Assembly: GCF_009674565.1 (NCBI RefSeq)
Contig: NZ_WKJL01000005.1
Span: 248,001 to 312,000 of the forward strand
Direction of reading: 5' to 3'
Source of the DNA: Duganella aquatilis
Lineage (GTDB): Bacteria > Pseudomonadota > Gammaproteobacteria > Burkholderiales > Burkholderiaceae_D
DNA: 64,000 nt
Within the stretch, counting starts at the first letter, position 1. Each line of letters begins with the position of its first letter. Position numbers and translations under genes: made by a program. Positions 17,601 to 25,537 of this stretch are shown here, in pieces. Under the pieces are notes generated by a model, which did no database searches, was not told the origin of the DNA, and was given only the letters and a program-made list of their open reading frames with translations.

Positions 17601-20600
17601 GCTGACCACCGAATCGATCGCCGCCCTGCAAACGGAAGACTTCGCTGCCCTGAAGACCGCGACCATCGCCGGCATCAGCACCGCTCAGATCCAGTCGCTG
17701 ACCACCGAGCAGATCGTTGCCCTGACCGTCGGCCAGGCCGGCGCGCTGAGCAGCGCCCAGGTGCGTGCCCTGACCAGCGATGCGATCGCCGCCCTGCAGA
17801 CCGAAGACCTGGCCTCGCTGAAAACCGCCTCGTTCGCGGCCCTGACCACCAACCAGGTGGCGGCCCTGACCACCAACCAGGTCACCGGTCTGACCAGCGC
17901 CCAGTTCGCCGCGATGAGCACCACCGACATCGCCCAGGGCCTGACCACCGAGCAACTGAAGGCCATGACCTCGAACCAGTTCACCGGCCTGACCACCGCG
18001 CAGATCAGCGCGCTGTCGACCGAGAACCTGGCCGCGATCGACGCCGTCGACATGGTCGGCATCACCACCGCCGGCATCGCCGCACTGAAATCGAACCAGA
18101 TCGCCGGCCTGACCACCGAGCAGATCAGCAGCCTGTCGACCAGCCAGATTGGCGCCGTCAGCACCGCTGCGGTCAAGGCCCTGAGCAGCGAGCAGGTGGT
18201 GGCGCTGACCACCAACCAGGCTGGCGCACTGAGCAGCGCGCAAGTCAACGCGCTGACCACCGAGTCGATCGCCGCCCTGCAAACCGAAGACTTCGCCGCG
18301 CTGAAAACATCGACCATCGCCGGCCTCAGCAGCGTCCAGATCCAGGCCCTGACCACCGAGCAGATCGTTGCCCTGACCGTCGGCCAGGCCGGCGCGCTGA
18401 GCAGCGCCCAGGTGCGTGGACTGGGTACCGAGGCCATCGCCGCCCTGCAGACCGAAGACCTGGCCGCCCTGAAAACCGCCTCGTTCGCGGCCCTGACCAC
18501 CAACCAGGTGGCGGCCCTGACCACCAACCAGGTCACCGGCCTGAGCAGCGCCCAGTTCGCCGCGATGAGCACCACCGACGTCGCCCAGGGCCTGACCACC
18601 GAGCAGCTGAAGGCCATGACCTCGAACCAGTTCACCGGCCTGACCACCGCGCAGATCAGCGCGCTGTCGACCGAGAACCTGGCCGCGATCGACGCCGTCG
18701 ACATGGTCGGCATCACCACCGCCGGCATCGCTTCGCTGAAATCGACGCAGGTCGCCGGTCTGACCACCGAGCAGATCAGCAAACTGTCGGCCGGCCAGGT
18801 TGCCGCTGTCAGCACCGCCGCTGTCAAGGCGCTGAACACCGAGCAGGTCGTGGCCCTGACCACCGAACAGGCTGGCGCACTGAGCAGCGCACAAGTCAAT
18901 GCGCTGACCACCGACGCGATCGCCGCCCTGCAAACGGAAGACTTCGCGGCCCTGAAGACCGCGACCATCGCCGGCATCAGCACCGCCCAGATCAAGTCGC
19001 TGACCAGCGAGCAGATCGTTGCCCTGAACACCAATCAGGCTGGCGCGTTGAGCAGCGCCCAGGTTCGTGCGCTGGGTACCGAGGCCATCGCCGCCCTGCA
19101 GACCGAAGACCTGGCCGCCCTGAAAACCGCCTCGTTCTCGGCCCTGAGCACCAACCAGGTCGCGGCCCTGACCACCAACCAGGTTGTTGGTCTGACCAGC
19201 GCCCAGTTCGCCGCGATGAGCACCACCGACGTCGCCCAGGGTCTGACCACCGAACAGATCAAGGCCATGACCTCGAACCAGTTCACCGGCCTGACCACCG
19301 CGCAGATCAGCGCGCTGTCGACCGAGAACCTGGCCGCGATCGACGCCGTCGACATGGTGGGCATCACCACCGCCGGTATCGCTTCGCTGAAATCGACGCA
19401 GATCAGCGGTCTGACCACCGAGCAGATCAGCAAACTGTCGGCCGGCCAGGTTGCCGCCGTCAGCACCGCCGCCGTCAAGGCCCTGAGCACCGAGCAGGTG
19501 GTGGCGCTGACCACCGAACAGGCTGGCGCACTGAACAGCCGTCAAGTGGCCGCGCTGACCACCGACGCGATCGCTGCCCTGCAGACCGAAGACCTGAACG
19601 CGCTGACCACCGCCTCGGTCGTGGCCCTGAGCACGGTCCAGGTGCGCGCCCTGACCACCGAGCAGGTGCATGTACTGGCGACCAACAGCGTCGCGGTCCT
19701 GACCACGGCACAAGTGGGCAGCCTGACCACCGAGCAGACTGTTGCGCTGAGCACCAACCAGGCAGCCGTGCTGAGCTCGGCCCAGGTGGCTGCGCTGAGC
19801 ACCAGCAACATGGTGGCGCTGGAAACGGAAGACCTGTTCGCACTGAAGACTTCCTCGATCGCCGCCCTGCGTACCGCCCAGGTCGCCGTACTGAGCACCG
19901 AGCAGGTCAAGGCGCTCGCCTCCAGCCAACTGGCGGCGCTGAGCACCGCGGTGATTGCGGCCGGCCTGACCACCGAGCAAGTGTCGGTGCTGACCACCGA
20001 GCAGCTGAATGCGCTGAGCACCGCGCAAGTCCGCGCCCTGTCGACCAACAATGTTCAGGCGATCTCGACGGAAGACCTGGCTGCGCTGACGACCACCTCG
20101 ATGGCCGCGCTGAGCACTGCCCAGTTCTCGCGTCTGACCACCGACCAGATCCACGCGCTGACCACCAACCAGGTGCACTCGTTCACCACGGCACAGATCC
20201 ACTCGCTGACCCAGGCCCAGGTTCAGGCCCTGAGCAGCGACCAGATCGCCGCGCTGTCGACCTTCACCCCGCTGGTGCTGGACCTGAACGGCGACGGCAT
20301 CCAGACGCTGAGCTCGCAAGCTGGCGTGCAGTTCGACATGCTGGCCAACGGCACCAAAGTGAACACCGGCTGGGTTGCCGGCGGTGACGGCCTGCTGGTC
20401 CTGGACCGCAACGGCGATGGCACCATCAACGACGGTAGCGAACTGTTCGGCTCGGGCACCACGCTGGCCAACGGCAGCAAGGCCAGCAACGGTTACGCCG
20501 CGCTGTCCGAACTCGACACCAACGGCGACGGCGTGGTCGATGCCAAGGATGCCCAGTTCTCGAAACTGCAAGTGTGGGTCGATGCCAACGGCGACGGTGT

Positions 20601-21033
20601 CAGCCAGGCGGATGAGCTCAAATCGCTGGCCGATCTGAACATCACCAAGCTGAACCTGGATGCCAAGCACAACCCGTCGCTGAACAACGGCAACATCGTC
20701 GGTCTGACCTCGACCTACGAGACGGCCGACGGCGCCAGCCACGCGGCAGCCGACGTCTGGTTCAGCGCCGGCACCACCGGCGCCAGCCTGAGCGGTTCGG
20801 TTGCGAGCCTGAGCTCGGCTCTGTCGAGCTACACGGCACCGGCGGCGCCAGCTGCCACCGGCAAGCTGGAAGTACCGTCCAGCGTCAACGCCGCGGTAGC
20901 GTCGCTGGCCAGCGCCATCGGCAGCTACGAGAACAAGCTCACCGCCAGCACCCACGCTGCGGCGACCGAAGACTCGCTGCGCCTGAAAGCGCTGCAAGGC
21001 GGCCAGCAACACGGCCTGCTGGCAGCCAAGTAA
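14668..21033 (+). CDS. Giant octapeptide-repeat protein 1, type I secretion substrate (2121 aa)
   Basis: A 2121-residue protein. From about residue 5 to 1865 it is built of some 230 octads, consensus [ILVF]-x-[AGS]-L-[TSK]-[TS]-x-[QED], such as VAALTTNQ. Rare 9-residue units with Gly (VAQGLTTEQ) shift the phase. Acidic-basic marker pairs (ALQTEDFAALKT) recur. Residues from about 1866 onwards form a non-repetitive domain with four EF-hand-like loops (LDLNGDG, LDRNGDG, LDTNGDG, VDANGDG) and ELFGSGT, of the kind found at the C-terminus of large type I secreted adhesins. There is no N-terminal signal peptide, and a type I ABC transporter gene follows, so C-terminal-signal export is likely. Start ATG 14668 has TAGGAG seven bases upstream. 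Function unknown: adhesin, S-layer or filament are possibilities. Confidence 0.9.
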   Translation: MSVITNMSTNQIAGLSTSQVVTISTADIAALSSDQMTALTSNQFQVLTSAQVGAISSGNVPLLSAANFGALSSNGFVGLTTGQVKILTTEQVAALTTNQVGVLTSRQLAALTTESIAALQTEDFAALKTAALSGLSSTQVKALTTEQIVALTTNQANSLTSAQVVALTTESVAAMQTEDLASLKTASFAALTSNQVAVLTTNQIAGLSTSQFAAMSTADVALGLTTEQLKAMTSNQFAGLTTAQISALSTENLAAIDAVDMVGITTAGIAALKSNQIAGLTTEQISSLSTSQIGAVSTAAVKALSSEQVVALTTNQAGVLSSAQVNALTTESIAALQTEDFAALKTATIAGISSAQIQALTTEQIVALTVGQAGALSSAQVRALGTEAIAALQTEDLAALKTASFQALTTNQVAALTTNQITGLTSAQFAAMSTTDVAQGLTTEQLKAMTSNQFTGLTTAQIGALSTENLAAIDAVDMVGITTAGIAALKSSQVAGLTTEQISKLSAGQVAAVSTAAVKALNTEQVVALTTDQAGALSSAQVNALTTETIAALQTEDFAALKTAAIAGITSVQIQALTTEQIVALNSNQAGVLSSAQVRALTSEQVAALQTEDLAALKTASFAALTTNQVAALTTNQITGLTSAQFAAMSTTDVAQGLTTEQLKAMTSNQFTGLTTAQISALSTENLAAIDAVDMVGITTAGIAALKSNQIAGLTTEQISSLSTSQIGAVSTAAVKALSSEQVVALTTNQAGALSSAQVNALTTESIAALQTEDFAALKTSTIAGLSSAQIQALTTEQIVALTVGQAGALSSAQVRGLGTEAIAALQTEDLAALKTASFAALTTNQVAALTTNQVTGLTSAQFAAMSTTDIAQGLTTEQLKAMTSNQFTGLTTAQISALSTENLAAIDAVDMVGITTAGIAALKSNQIAGLTTEQISKLSAGQVVAVSTAAIKALSTEQVVALTTEQAGALSSAQVNALTTESIAALQTEDFAALKTATIAGISTAQIQSLTTEQIVALTVGQAGALSSAQVRALTSDAIAALQTEDLASLKTASFAALTTNQVAALTTNQVTGLTSAQFAAMSTTDIAQGLTTEQLKAMTSNQFTGLTTAQISALSTENLAAIDAVDMVGITTAGIAALKSNQIAGLTTEQISSLSTSQIGAVSTAAVKALSSEQVVALTTNQAGALSSAQVNALTTESIAALQTEDFAALKTSTIAGLSSVQIQALTTEQIVALTVGQAGALSSAQVRGLGTEAIAALQTEDLAALKTASFAALTTNQVAALTTNQVTGLSSAQFAAMSTTDVAQGLTTEQLKAMTSNQFTGLTTAQISALSTENLAAIDAVDMVGITTAGIASLKSTQVAGLTTEQISKLSAGQVAAVSTAAVKALNTEQVVALTTEQAGALSSAQVNALTTDAIAALQTEDFAALKTATIAGISTAQIKSLTSEQIVALNTNQAGALSSAQVRALGTEAIAALQTEDLAALKTASFSALSTNQVAALTTNQVVGLTSAQFAAMSTTDVAQGLTTEQIKAMTSNQFTGLTTAQISALSTENLAAIDAVDMVGITTAGIASLKSTQISGLTTEQISKLSAGQVAAVSTAAVKALSTEQVVALTTEQAGALNSRQVAALTTDAIAALQTEDLNALTTASVVALSTVQVRALTTEQVHVLATNSVAVLTTAQVGSLTTEQTVALSTNQAAVLSSAQVAALSTSNMVALETEDLFALKTSSIAALRTAQVAVLSTEQVKALASSQLAALSTAVIAAGLTTEQVSVLTTEQLNALSTAQVRALSTNNVQAISTEDLAALTTTSMAALSTAQFSRLTTDQIHALTTNQVHSFTTAQIHSLTQAQVQALSSDQIAALSTFTPLVLDLNGDGIQTLSSQAGVQFDMLANGTKVNTGWVAGGDGLLVLDRNGDGTINDGSELFGSGTTLANGSKASNGYAALSELDTNGDGVVDAKDAQFSKLQVWVDANGDGVSQADELKSLADLNITKLNLDAKHNPSLNNGNIVGLTSTYETADGASHAAADVWFSAGTTGASLSGSVASLSSALSSYTAPAAPAATGKLEVPSSVNAAVASLASAIGSYENKLTASTHAAATEDSLRLKALQGGQQHGLLAAK
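14900..19640 (+). repeat. Tandem 651-bp (217-residue) super-repeat, about seven copies
   Basis: The landmark LTTEQ[LI]KAMTSNQF is encoded at 15337, 15988, 16639, 17290, 17941, 18592 and 19243: six consecutive intervals of exactly 651 bp. Each 217-residue unit is 26 octads plus one 9-residue unit. The internal copies are near-identical in DNA, the first and last are more diverged, as expected from unequal crossing-over with homogenisation. The array may vary in copy number between strains and could be misassembled from short reads. Confidence 0.95.
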
Positions 21034-21055
21034 GCATCCGGTAGCATCCGCCAAG

Positions 21056-21086
21056 ACGGCAGGCCTGCGGGCCTGCCGTTTTTTTT
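21056..21086 (+). terminator. Rho-independent terminator after giant repeat protein 1
   Basis: Stem ACGGCAGGC (21056-21064) with GCCTGCCGT (21071-21079), 6-nt loop, followed by T8. It separates the giant gene from the transporter genes, so these need their own promoter or readthrough. A possible -10 (TAGAAT, 21168-21173) precedes the transporter, without a good -35. Confidence 0.92.
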
Positions 21087-21237
21087 GGCCGCCATCGGTG
21101 GAACAGGCGGGTAAACCGGCTTGTGCTTCCAAACAACAAAAAGGCCCGTGGCACGCCCTTGCTGGGGTAGAATCCGAGGGCTGGAAAGTTCCCGCGTCAG
21201 TGCCAGCGCGGTCCCGGCGTTTACCCTATCCGAGCCT

Positions 21238-23388
21238 ATGCAAGATAAATTTCCTCATACCGCGATCCAGTGCCTGACTGCCATCGCCCAGCACCATGGT
21301 TTGCAGATTAATCCGGAGCGCCTGATCGACGATTACGCGCTGCGCGCGCAGGAGCCGGGCGTCGGGGAACTGTTGCGCATAGCGGCCGATATCGGCTTGA
21401 AAGCCAAGTCCGACCAGCTGACCTGGAGCCGCCTGATGGCGCAGGGCGGCGTGTTCCCGCTGATGGCGCGCCTGGTCGACGGCAACTCGGTGATCGTGGT
21501 CGGCGTCAAGCCGGGCGAACTGGGCGGCCAGGACCATGTGGCCGTGCTGAACCCGGCCAGCGCCAACGCGGCGGTGGTGCTGGTGGCGCGCAGCGAGTTC
21601 GAACAGCGCTGGCGCGGCGAGGTGCTGTTCGTCAAACGCCAGCACAAGCTCAGCGATCCCAACCAGCCGTTCGGCCTGCGCTGGTTCATCCCCGAAATCC
21701 TGAAACAGAAAGCGGCGTTCCGCGACATCTTCATCGCCGCCATCGCCATGCAGCTGCTGGCGCTGGCCTCGCCGATCTTCTTCCAGCTGGTGATCGACAA
21801 GGTGCTGACCCACCGCAGCGTGACCACGCTGCAGGTGCTGGCGGTCGGCATCATCATGGCGCTGGCGTTCGACGCCACCTTCGGCTTCCTGCGCCAGACC
21901 CTGACCCTGGCGGCCAGCAACAAGATCGACATGCGGCTGACGCGGCGCGTGTTCAGCCACCTGCTGTCGCTGCCGATCGACTTCTTCGAGACCACCAGCG
22001 CCGGCGTGGTCACGCGCCACATGCAGCAGCTGGAAAAGATCCGCAACTTCCTTACCGGGCGGCTGTTCTTCACCGCGCTCGACGTGATCGCGCTGCTGGT
22101 GTTCATTCCGGTGCTGTTCAGCTACTCGGTCAAGCTGGCCGCGCTGGTGCTGTTCTTCGCCGCGCTGATCGCCGGCGTGGTGCTGACCATGGTGCCGACC
22201 TTCAACCGCCGCCTGCAGGCGCTGTACGCCGCCGAGGGCCAGCGCCAGGGCATGCTGGTGGAAACCATCCACGGCATGCGCACCGTCAAGGCGCTGGCGA
22301 TCGAGCCGTCGCAGCGCCGCGTCTGGGACCAGCGCTCGGCCGAGGCGATCACCATGCACTTCCGCGTCGGCCAGATTTCCATCGCCGGCAACGCCGTCAC
22401 CGACTTCCTCGGCAAGCTGCTGCCGGTGGTCATCATCGTGGTCGGCGCCGCCGACGTGTTCGACAACACGCTGTCGGTCGGCGCGCTGATCGCCTTCCAG
22501 ATGCTGTCGGGCCGCGTCACCCAGCCGCTGATCTCGCTGGTCGGGCTGGTCAACGAATACCAGGAAACCGCGCTGTCGGTGCGCATGCTGGGCGAGGTCA
22601 TGAACCGCGCGCCGGAAGGCCGCGCCGGCGCCAACGGCCTGCGTCCCGTGCTCGAAGGCGAGATCAAGTTCGACGCCGTCACCTTCCGCTATCCGGGCGC
22701 GCAGGCGCTGGCGCTGAACAAGGCCAGCTTCACCATCGAGCAGGGCACGGTGGTCGGCATCGTCGGCCGCAGCGGCTCCGGCAAGACCACTTTGACCAAG
22801 CTGATCCAGGGTCTGTACCCGGTGCAGGAAGGCATCGTCCGCTTTGACGGCATCGATGCCCGCGAGATCGAGCTGTCGCACCTGCGGCGCCAGATCGGCG
22901 TGGTGCTGCAGGAAAACTTCCTGTTCCGCGGCACGGTGCGCGAAAACCTCTCGGTCACCAAGCCCGACGCCACCTTCGAGGAACTGGTGGCGGCCGCGCA
23001 GGCGGCCGGCGCCGACGAGTTCATCGAGCGCCTGCCGCAGGGCTACGACACCGTGCTCGAAGAGAACGCCGCCAACCTGTCGGGCGGCCAGAAGCAGCGC
23101 CTGTCGATCGCCCGCACCCTGGTGGCGCGCCCGCGCATCCTGATCCTCGACGAGGCGGCCTCGGCGCTGGACCCGGAATCGGAAGCCATCTTCATCAGCA
23201 ACCTGTCGAAAATCGCGGTCGGCCGCACGGTGGTGATGATTTCGCACCGCCTGTCGACCCTGGTCGACGCCGACAAGATCATGGTGATGCAGCAAGGCAG
23301 TCTGGTCGATGCCGGCCGCCATGAAGAATTGCTTACCCGCAGCGAAACCTACCAGCACTTATGGAACCAGCAAACAAGTCACCTGTAA
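21238..23388 (+). CDS. Type I secretion ABC transporter, HlyB family
   Basis: A 716-residue inner-membrane exporter ATPase. N-terminal C39-like domain (about 5-130): LTAIAQHHGLQINPERL aligns with HlyB, and the catalytic cysteine position is not Cys, so this is an inactive C39-like domain that binds but does not cleave substrates. Transmembrane domain about 150-430. ABC domain: Walker A GRSGSGKTT, signature LSGGQKQR, Walker B ILILDEA, H-loop ISHR. Start at ATG 21238, where homology begins; the 39 residues upstream are unconvincing. It overlaps the fusion-protein gene by 28 bp. It probably exports one or both giant repeat proteins. No outer-membrane TolC partner lies in this cluster. Confidence 0.93.
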   Translation: MQDKFPHTAIQCLTAIAQHHGLQINPERLIDDYALRAQEPGVGELLRIAADIGLKAKSDQLTWSRLMAQGGVFPLMARLVDGNSVIVVGVKPGELGGQDHVAVLNPASANAAVVLVARSEFEQRWRGEVLFVKRQHKLSDPNQPFGLRWFIPEILKQKAAFRDIFIAAIAMQLLALASPIFFQLVIDKVLTHRSVTTLQVLAVGIIMALAFDATFGFLRQTLTLAASNKIDMRLTRRVFSHLLSLPIDFFETTSAGVVTRHMQQLEKIRNFLTGRLFFTALDVIALLVFIPVLFSYSVKLAALVLFFAALIAGVVLTMVPTFNRRLQALYAAEGQRQGMLVETIHGMRTVKALAIEPSQRRVWDQRSAEAITMHFRVGQISIAGNAVTDFLGKLLPVVIIVVGAADVFDNTLSVGALIAFQMLSGRVTQPLISLVGLVNEYQETALSVRMLGEVMNRAPEGRAGANGLRPVLEGEIKFDAVTFRYPGAQALALNKASFTIEQGTVVGIVGRSGSGKTTLTKLIQGLYPVQEGIVRFDGIDAREIELSHLRRQIGVVLQENFLFRGTVRENLSVTKPDATFEELVAAAQAAGADEFIERLPQGYDTVLEENAANLSGGQKQRLSIARTLVARPRILILDEAASALDPESEAIFISNLSKIAVGRTVVMISHRLSTLVDADKIMVMQQGSLVDAGRHEELLTRSETYQHLWNQQTSHL

Positions 23389-24719
23389 CTGGCCGCGGCC
23401 AGGACCACACCGAAGTCGAGTTCCTGCCGGACGCCGACGCCATCGAGCGCGGCCCGCTGCCGCGCTCGGTCCGCATCACGCTGCACGTGATGCTGCTGGC
23501 CTTCGTCTCCTTCATCGTCTGGGCCAGCCTGTCGTCGATCGACCAGGTGGTCATCGCCCATGGCAAGCTGGTCAATCCGCTGCCGAACATCGTGGTGCAG
23601 CCGCTCGACACCTCGATCATCCAGAGCATCGAGGTGCGGGTCGGCCAGGTGGTCAAGAAGGGCCAGGTGCTGGCCCTGCTGGACCCGACCTTCAGCGCCG
23701 CCGACCAGGGCCAGCTGCGCAGCCGGCTGGAAAGCCTGGACAACCAGACCGCCAGCCTGCGCGCCGAACTGAGCAGCGGCACGCCCAATCTGGTCGACCG
23801 CGGCAGCGCCGACGCCAAGCTGCAGACGCAGCTGTCGAACGAGCGCCAGGCCAACTTCGCCGCGCAAAAGACCAAGATGGACCAGAACATCGCGCGCCTG
23901 AAGGCCAGCCTGCTGACCAACAAGCATGACCAGGTGATCCTGGCCGAGCGCGTCAAGTCGCTGCGCGAAGTGGAAGCCATGCAGGAGCAGCTGATGGCCG
24001 AGCAGTTCGGCGCCAAGATGCACCTGCTGGAAGCGCGCGACCGCCGCCTCGAAGTCGAGCGCGACATGGACCTGCAGCGCAACAAGGCGGTCGAGCTGGC
24101 CAGCGAGCTGGCCTCGGCCGAGGCCGAGCGCTCGGCGTTCGACAAGAACTGGCGCCAGAAGACCATGGAAGACCTGCTGAGCGCGACGCGCGACCGCGAC
24201 GGCATCAACGAGCAGCTGACCAAGGCCGACAAGCGTCTCAAGCTGATCCAGATGGTGGCGCCGGCCGACGGCGTGGTGCTGGAGATCGGCAAGCTGTCGG
24301 TGGGGTCCGTGGTGCGCGAGGCCGAGCCGCTGTTCACCCTGGTGCCGCTGGGCGCCCAGCTGGAGGCCGAGGTGCAGATCGACTCGGTCGACATCGGCTA
24401 CATCAAGCAGGACGCGCCGGTGCACCTGAAGGTCGACGCCTTCTCGTTCATGAAGCACGGCATGCTCGACGGCCGGGTGCGCACCATCAGCCAGGATTCG
24501 TTCAAGCGCGAGACCACCGACAAGAGCGGCGGCGGGCTCGACGCCTACTACCTGAGCCGGATTCCGTACAGCGGCCGGCTGGGCAAGCTGCCGCCCGGCG
24601 CGCGCCTGATGCCGGGCATGACGGTGTCGGCCGAGATCGTGGTGGGCAAGCGCACCGTGATGTCCTACCTGCTGTACCCGCTGACGCGCGCGATGGATGA
24701 AGCGATCCGCGAACCCTGA
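23361..24719 (+). CDS. Type I secretion membrane-fusion protein, HlyD family
   Basis: A 452-residue periplasmic adaptor. Cytoplasmic N-terminus, one membrane span about 37-60 (ITLHVMLLAFVSFIVWASL), a split lipoyl domain (VVIAHGKLVNP... and PADGVVLEIGKLSVGSVV), long coiled-coil hairpin about 130-310 rich in Glu/Lys/Gln, and a C-terminal beta-barrel with the typical end VGKRTVMSYLLYPL. It bridges the HlyB-type ATPase and an outer-membrane channel. Its start lies inside the ABC gene (28-bp overlap), showing co-translation. Confidence 0.93.
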   Translation: MEPANKSPVTGRGQDHTEVEFLPDADAIERGPLPRSVRITLHVMLLAFVSFIVWASLSSIDQVVIAHGKLVNPLPNIVVQPLDTSIIQSIEVRVGQVVKKGQVLALLDPTFSAADQGQLRSRLESLDNQTASLRAELSSGTPNLVDRGSADAKLQTQLSNERQANFAAQKTKMDQNIARLKASLLTNKHDQVILAERVKSLREVEAMQEQLMAEQFGAKMHLLEARDRRLEVERDMDLQRNKAVELASELASAEAERSAFDKNWRQKTMEDLLSATRDRDGINEQLTKADKRLKLIQMVAPADGVVLEIGKLSVGSVVREAEPLFTLVPLGAQLEAEVQIDSVDIGYIKQDAPVHLKVDAFSFMKHGMLDGRVRTISQDSFKRETTDKSGGGLDAYYLSRIPYSGRLGKLPPGARLMPGMTVSAEIVVGKRTVMSYLLYPLTRAMDEAIREP

Positions 24720-24751
24720 CTTGTTTAACCCTATTGCCGGAGCCTGGACAC

Positions 24752-25537
24752 GTGTTTACCATCATCATCCCCACCCATGACCGCCCGCAGCTGCTGCAGC
24801 GTACGCTGGAGTCGCTGATCGCCCAGACCTGCCAGGATTTCAAGCTGGTGATCGTGTCCGACACGGCCACCTACCTGCCGCCGTACAACCACCTGGTGCA
24901 CTTCCCCAACCGCTTCGACTATGTGCTGCGCTGCAGCGGCCGGCCGGGTCCGGCGCCGAGCCGCGACATGGGCCAGGCCATCGCCGACGGCGAGTACATC
25001 ATCTTCCTCGACGATGACGACACCTTCGATCCCGACCACCTGGCCAAGCTCAAGGCGCGGCTGGAGATCGACCGCCCCGAACTGCTGTTCTGCGACCTGC
25101 AGGTGCAGTTCGAGAACCGCGCGGTGTCGCCGCCCGAGCTGCTGGGGGCGACCCACAAGGTGTCGATCGCCGACGTCACCGACGACAGCGTCTACGTCCG
25201 CAACCGCATTCCCAACAGCTGCATCGCCTACCGCCGCGACGTGCTGCAAGGCATCAGCAACAACCCGGACATGATCATCTACGAAGACTGGGATTTCCTG
25301 CTCAGCGTGCTGAAGGGGCGCACCCTGACCTACCTGGCCACCGACGGCGTGGTGATCCACAAGACCGAGCCGGATGCGCCGGAGAATATGCGTCGCGGCA
25401 ATTCCAACGAGAACCTGGTGGTGCAGGTGATGCTGGAGCTGTACCAGCGCCACCCGGCGCGCAACATGGAAACGCGGCTGGCGCGCCAGGCGCTGCTGGC
25501 CAGCGCCAATCTGCACTACGACCTGGCCTACTTCTAG
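24752..25537 (+). CDS. GT2 family glycosyltransferase
   Basis: A 261-residue GT-A fold transferase, no signal or membrane span. N-terminal FTIIIPTHDRPQLLQRTLESL is the nucleotide-binding start, and IIFLDDDDTFDP holds the DxD metal site. I chose GTG 24752, with CGGAG about nine bases upstream; the TTG at 24734 has no ribosome site. It follows the HlyD gene by 32 bp in the same direction, so it is probably in the secretion operon. Its stop shares the four bases CTAG with the stop of the convergent acyltransferase gene. Likely transfers a sugar in a glycan made by this locus; donor unknown. Confidence 0.85.
   Translation: MFTIIIPTHDRPQLLQRTLESLIAQTCQDFKLVIVSDTATYLPPYNHLVHFPNRFDYVLRCSGRPGPAPSRDMGQAIADGEYIIFLDDDDTFDPDHLAKLKARLEIDRPELLFCDLQVQFENRAVSPPELLGATHKVSIADVTDDSVYVRNRIPNSCIAYRRDVLQGISNNPDMIIYEDWDFLLSVLKGRTLTYLATDGVVIHKTEPDAPENMRRGNSNENLVVQVMLELYQRHPARNMETRLARQALLASANLHYDLAYF

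Noticed and set aside
14900..19640. CRISPR-like array of regularly spaced repeats
   Set aside because: The repeats are coding, in frame, contiguous without unique spacers, and part of a 651-bp protein super-repeat. No cas genes are nearby.
14479..21132. A 2217-codon open frame antisense to giant protein 1
   Set aside because: It is the antisense frame of the octad repeat; the repeated codons CTG ACC ACC GAG CAG have no stop on the other strand. It has no ribosome site or domain, and the plus strand carries the EF-hand domain and a good start.
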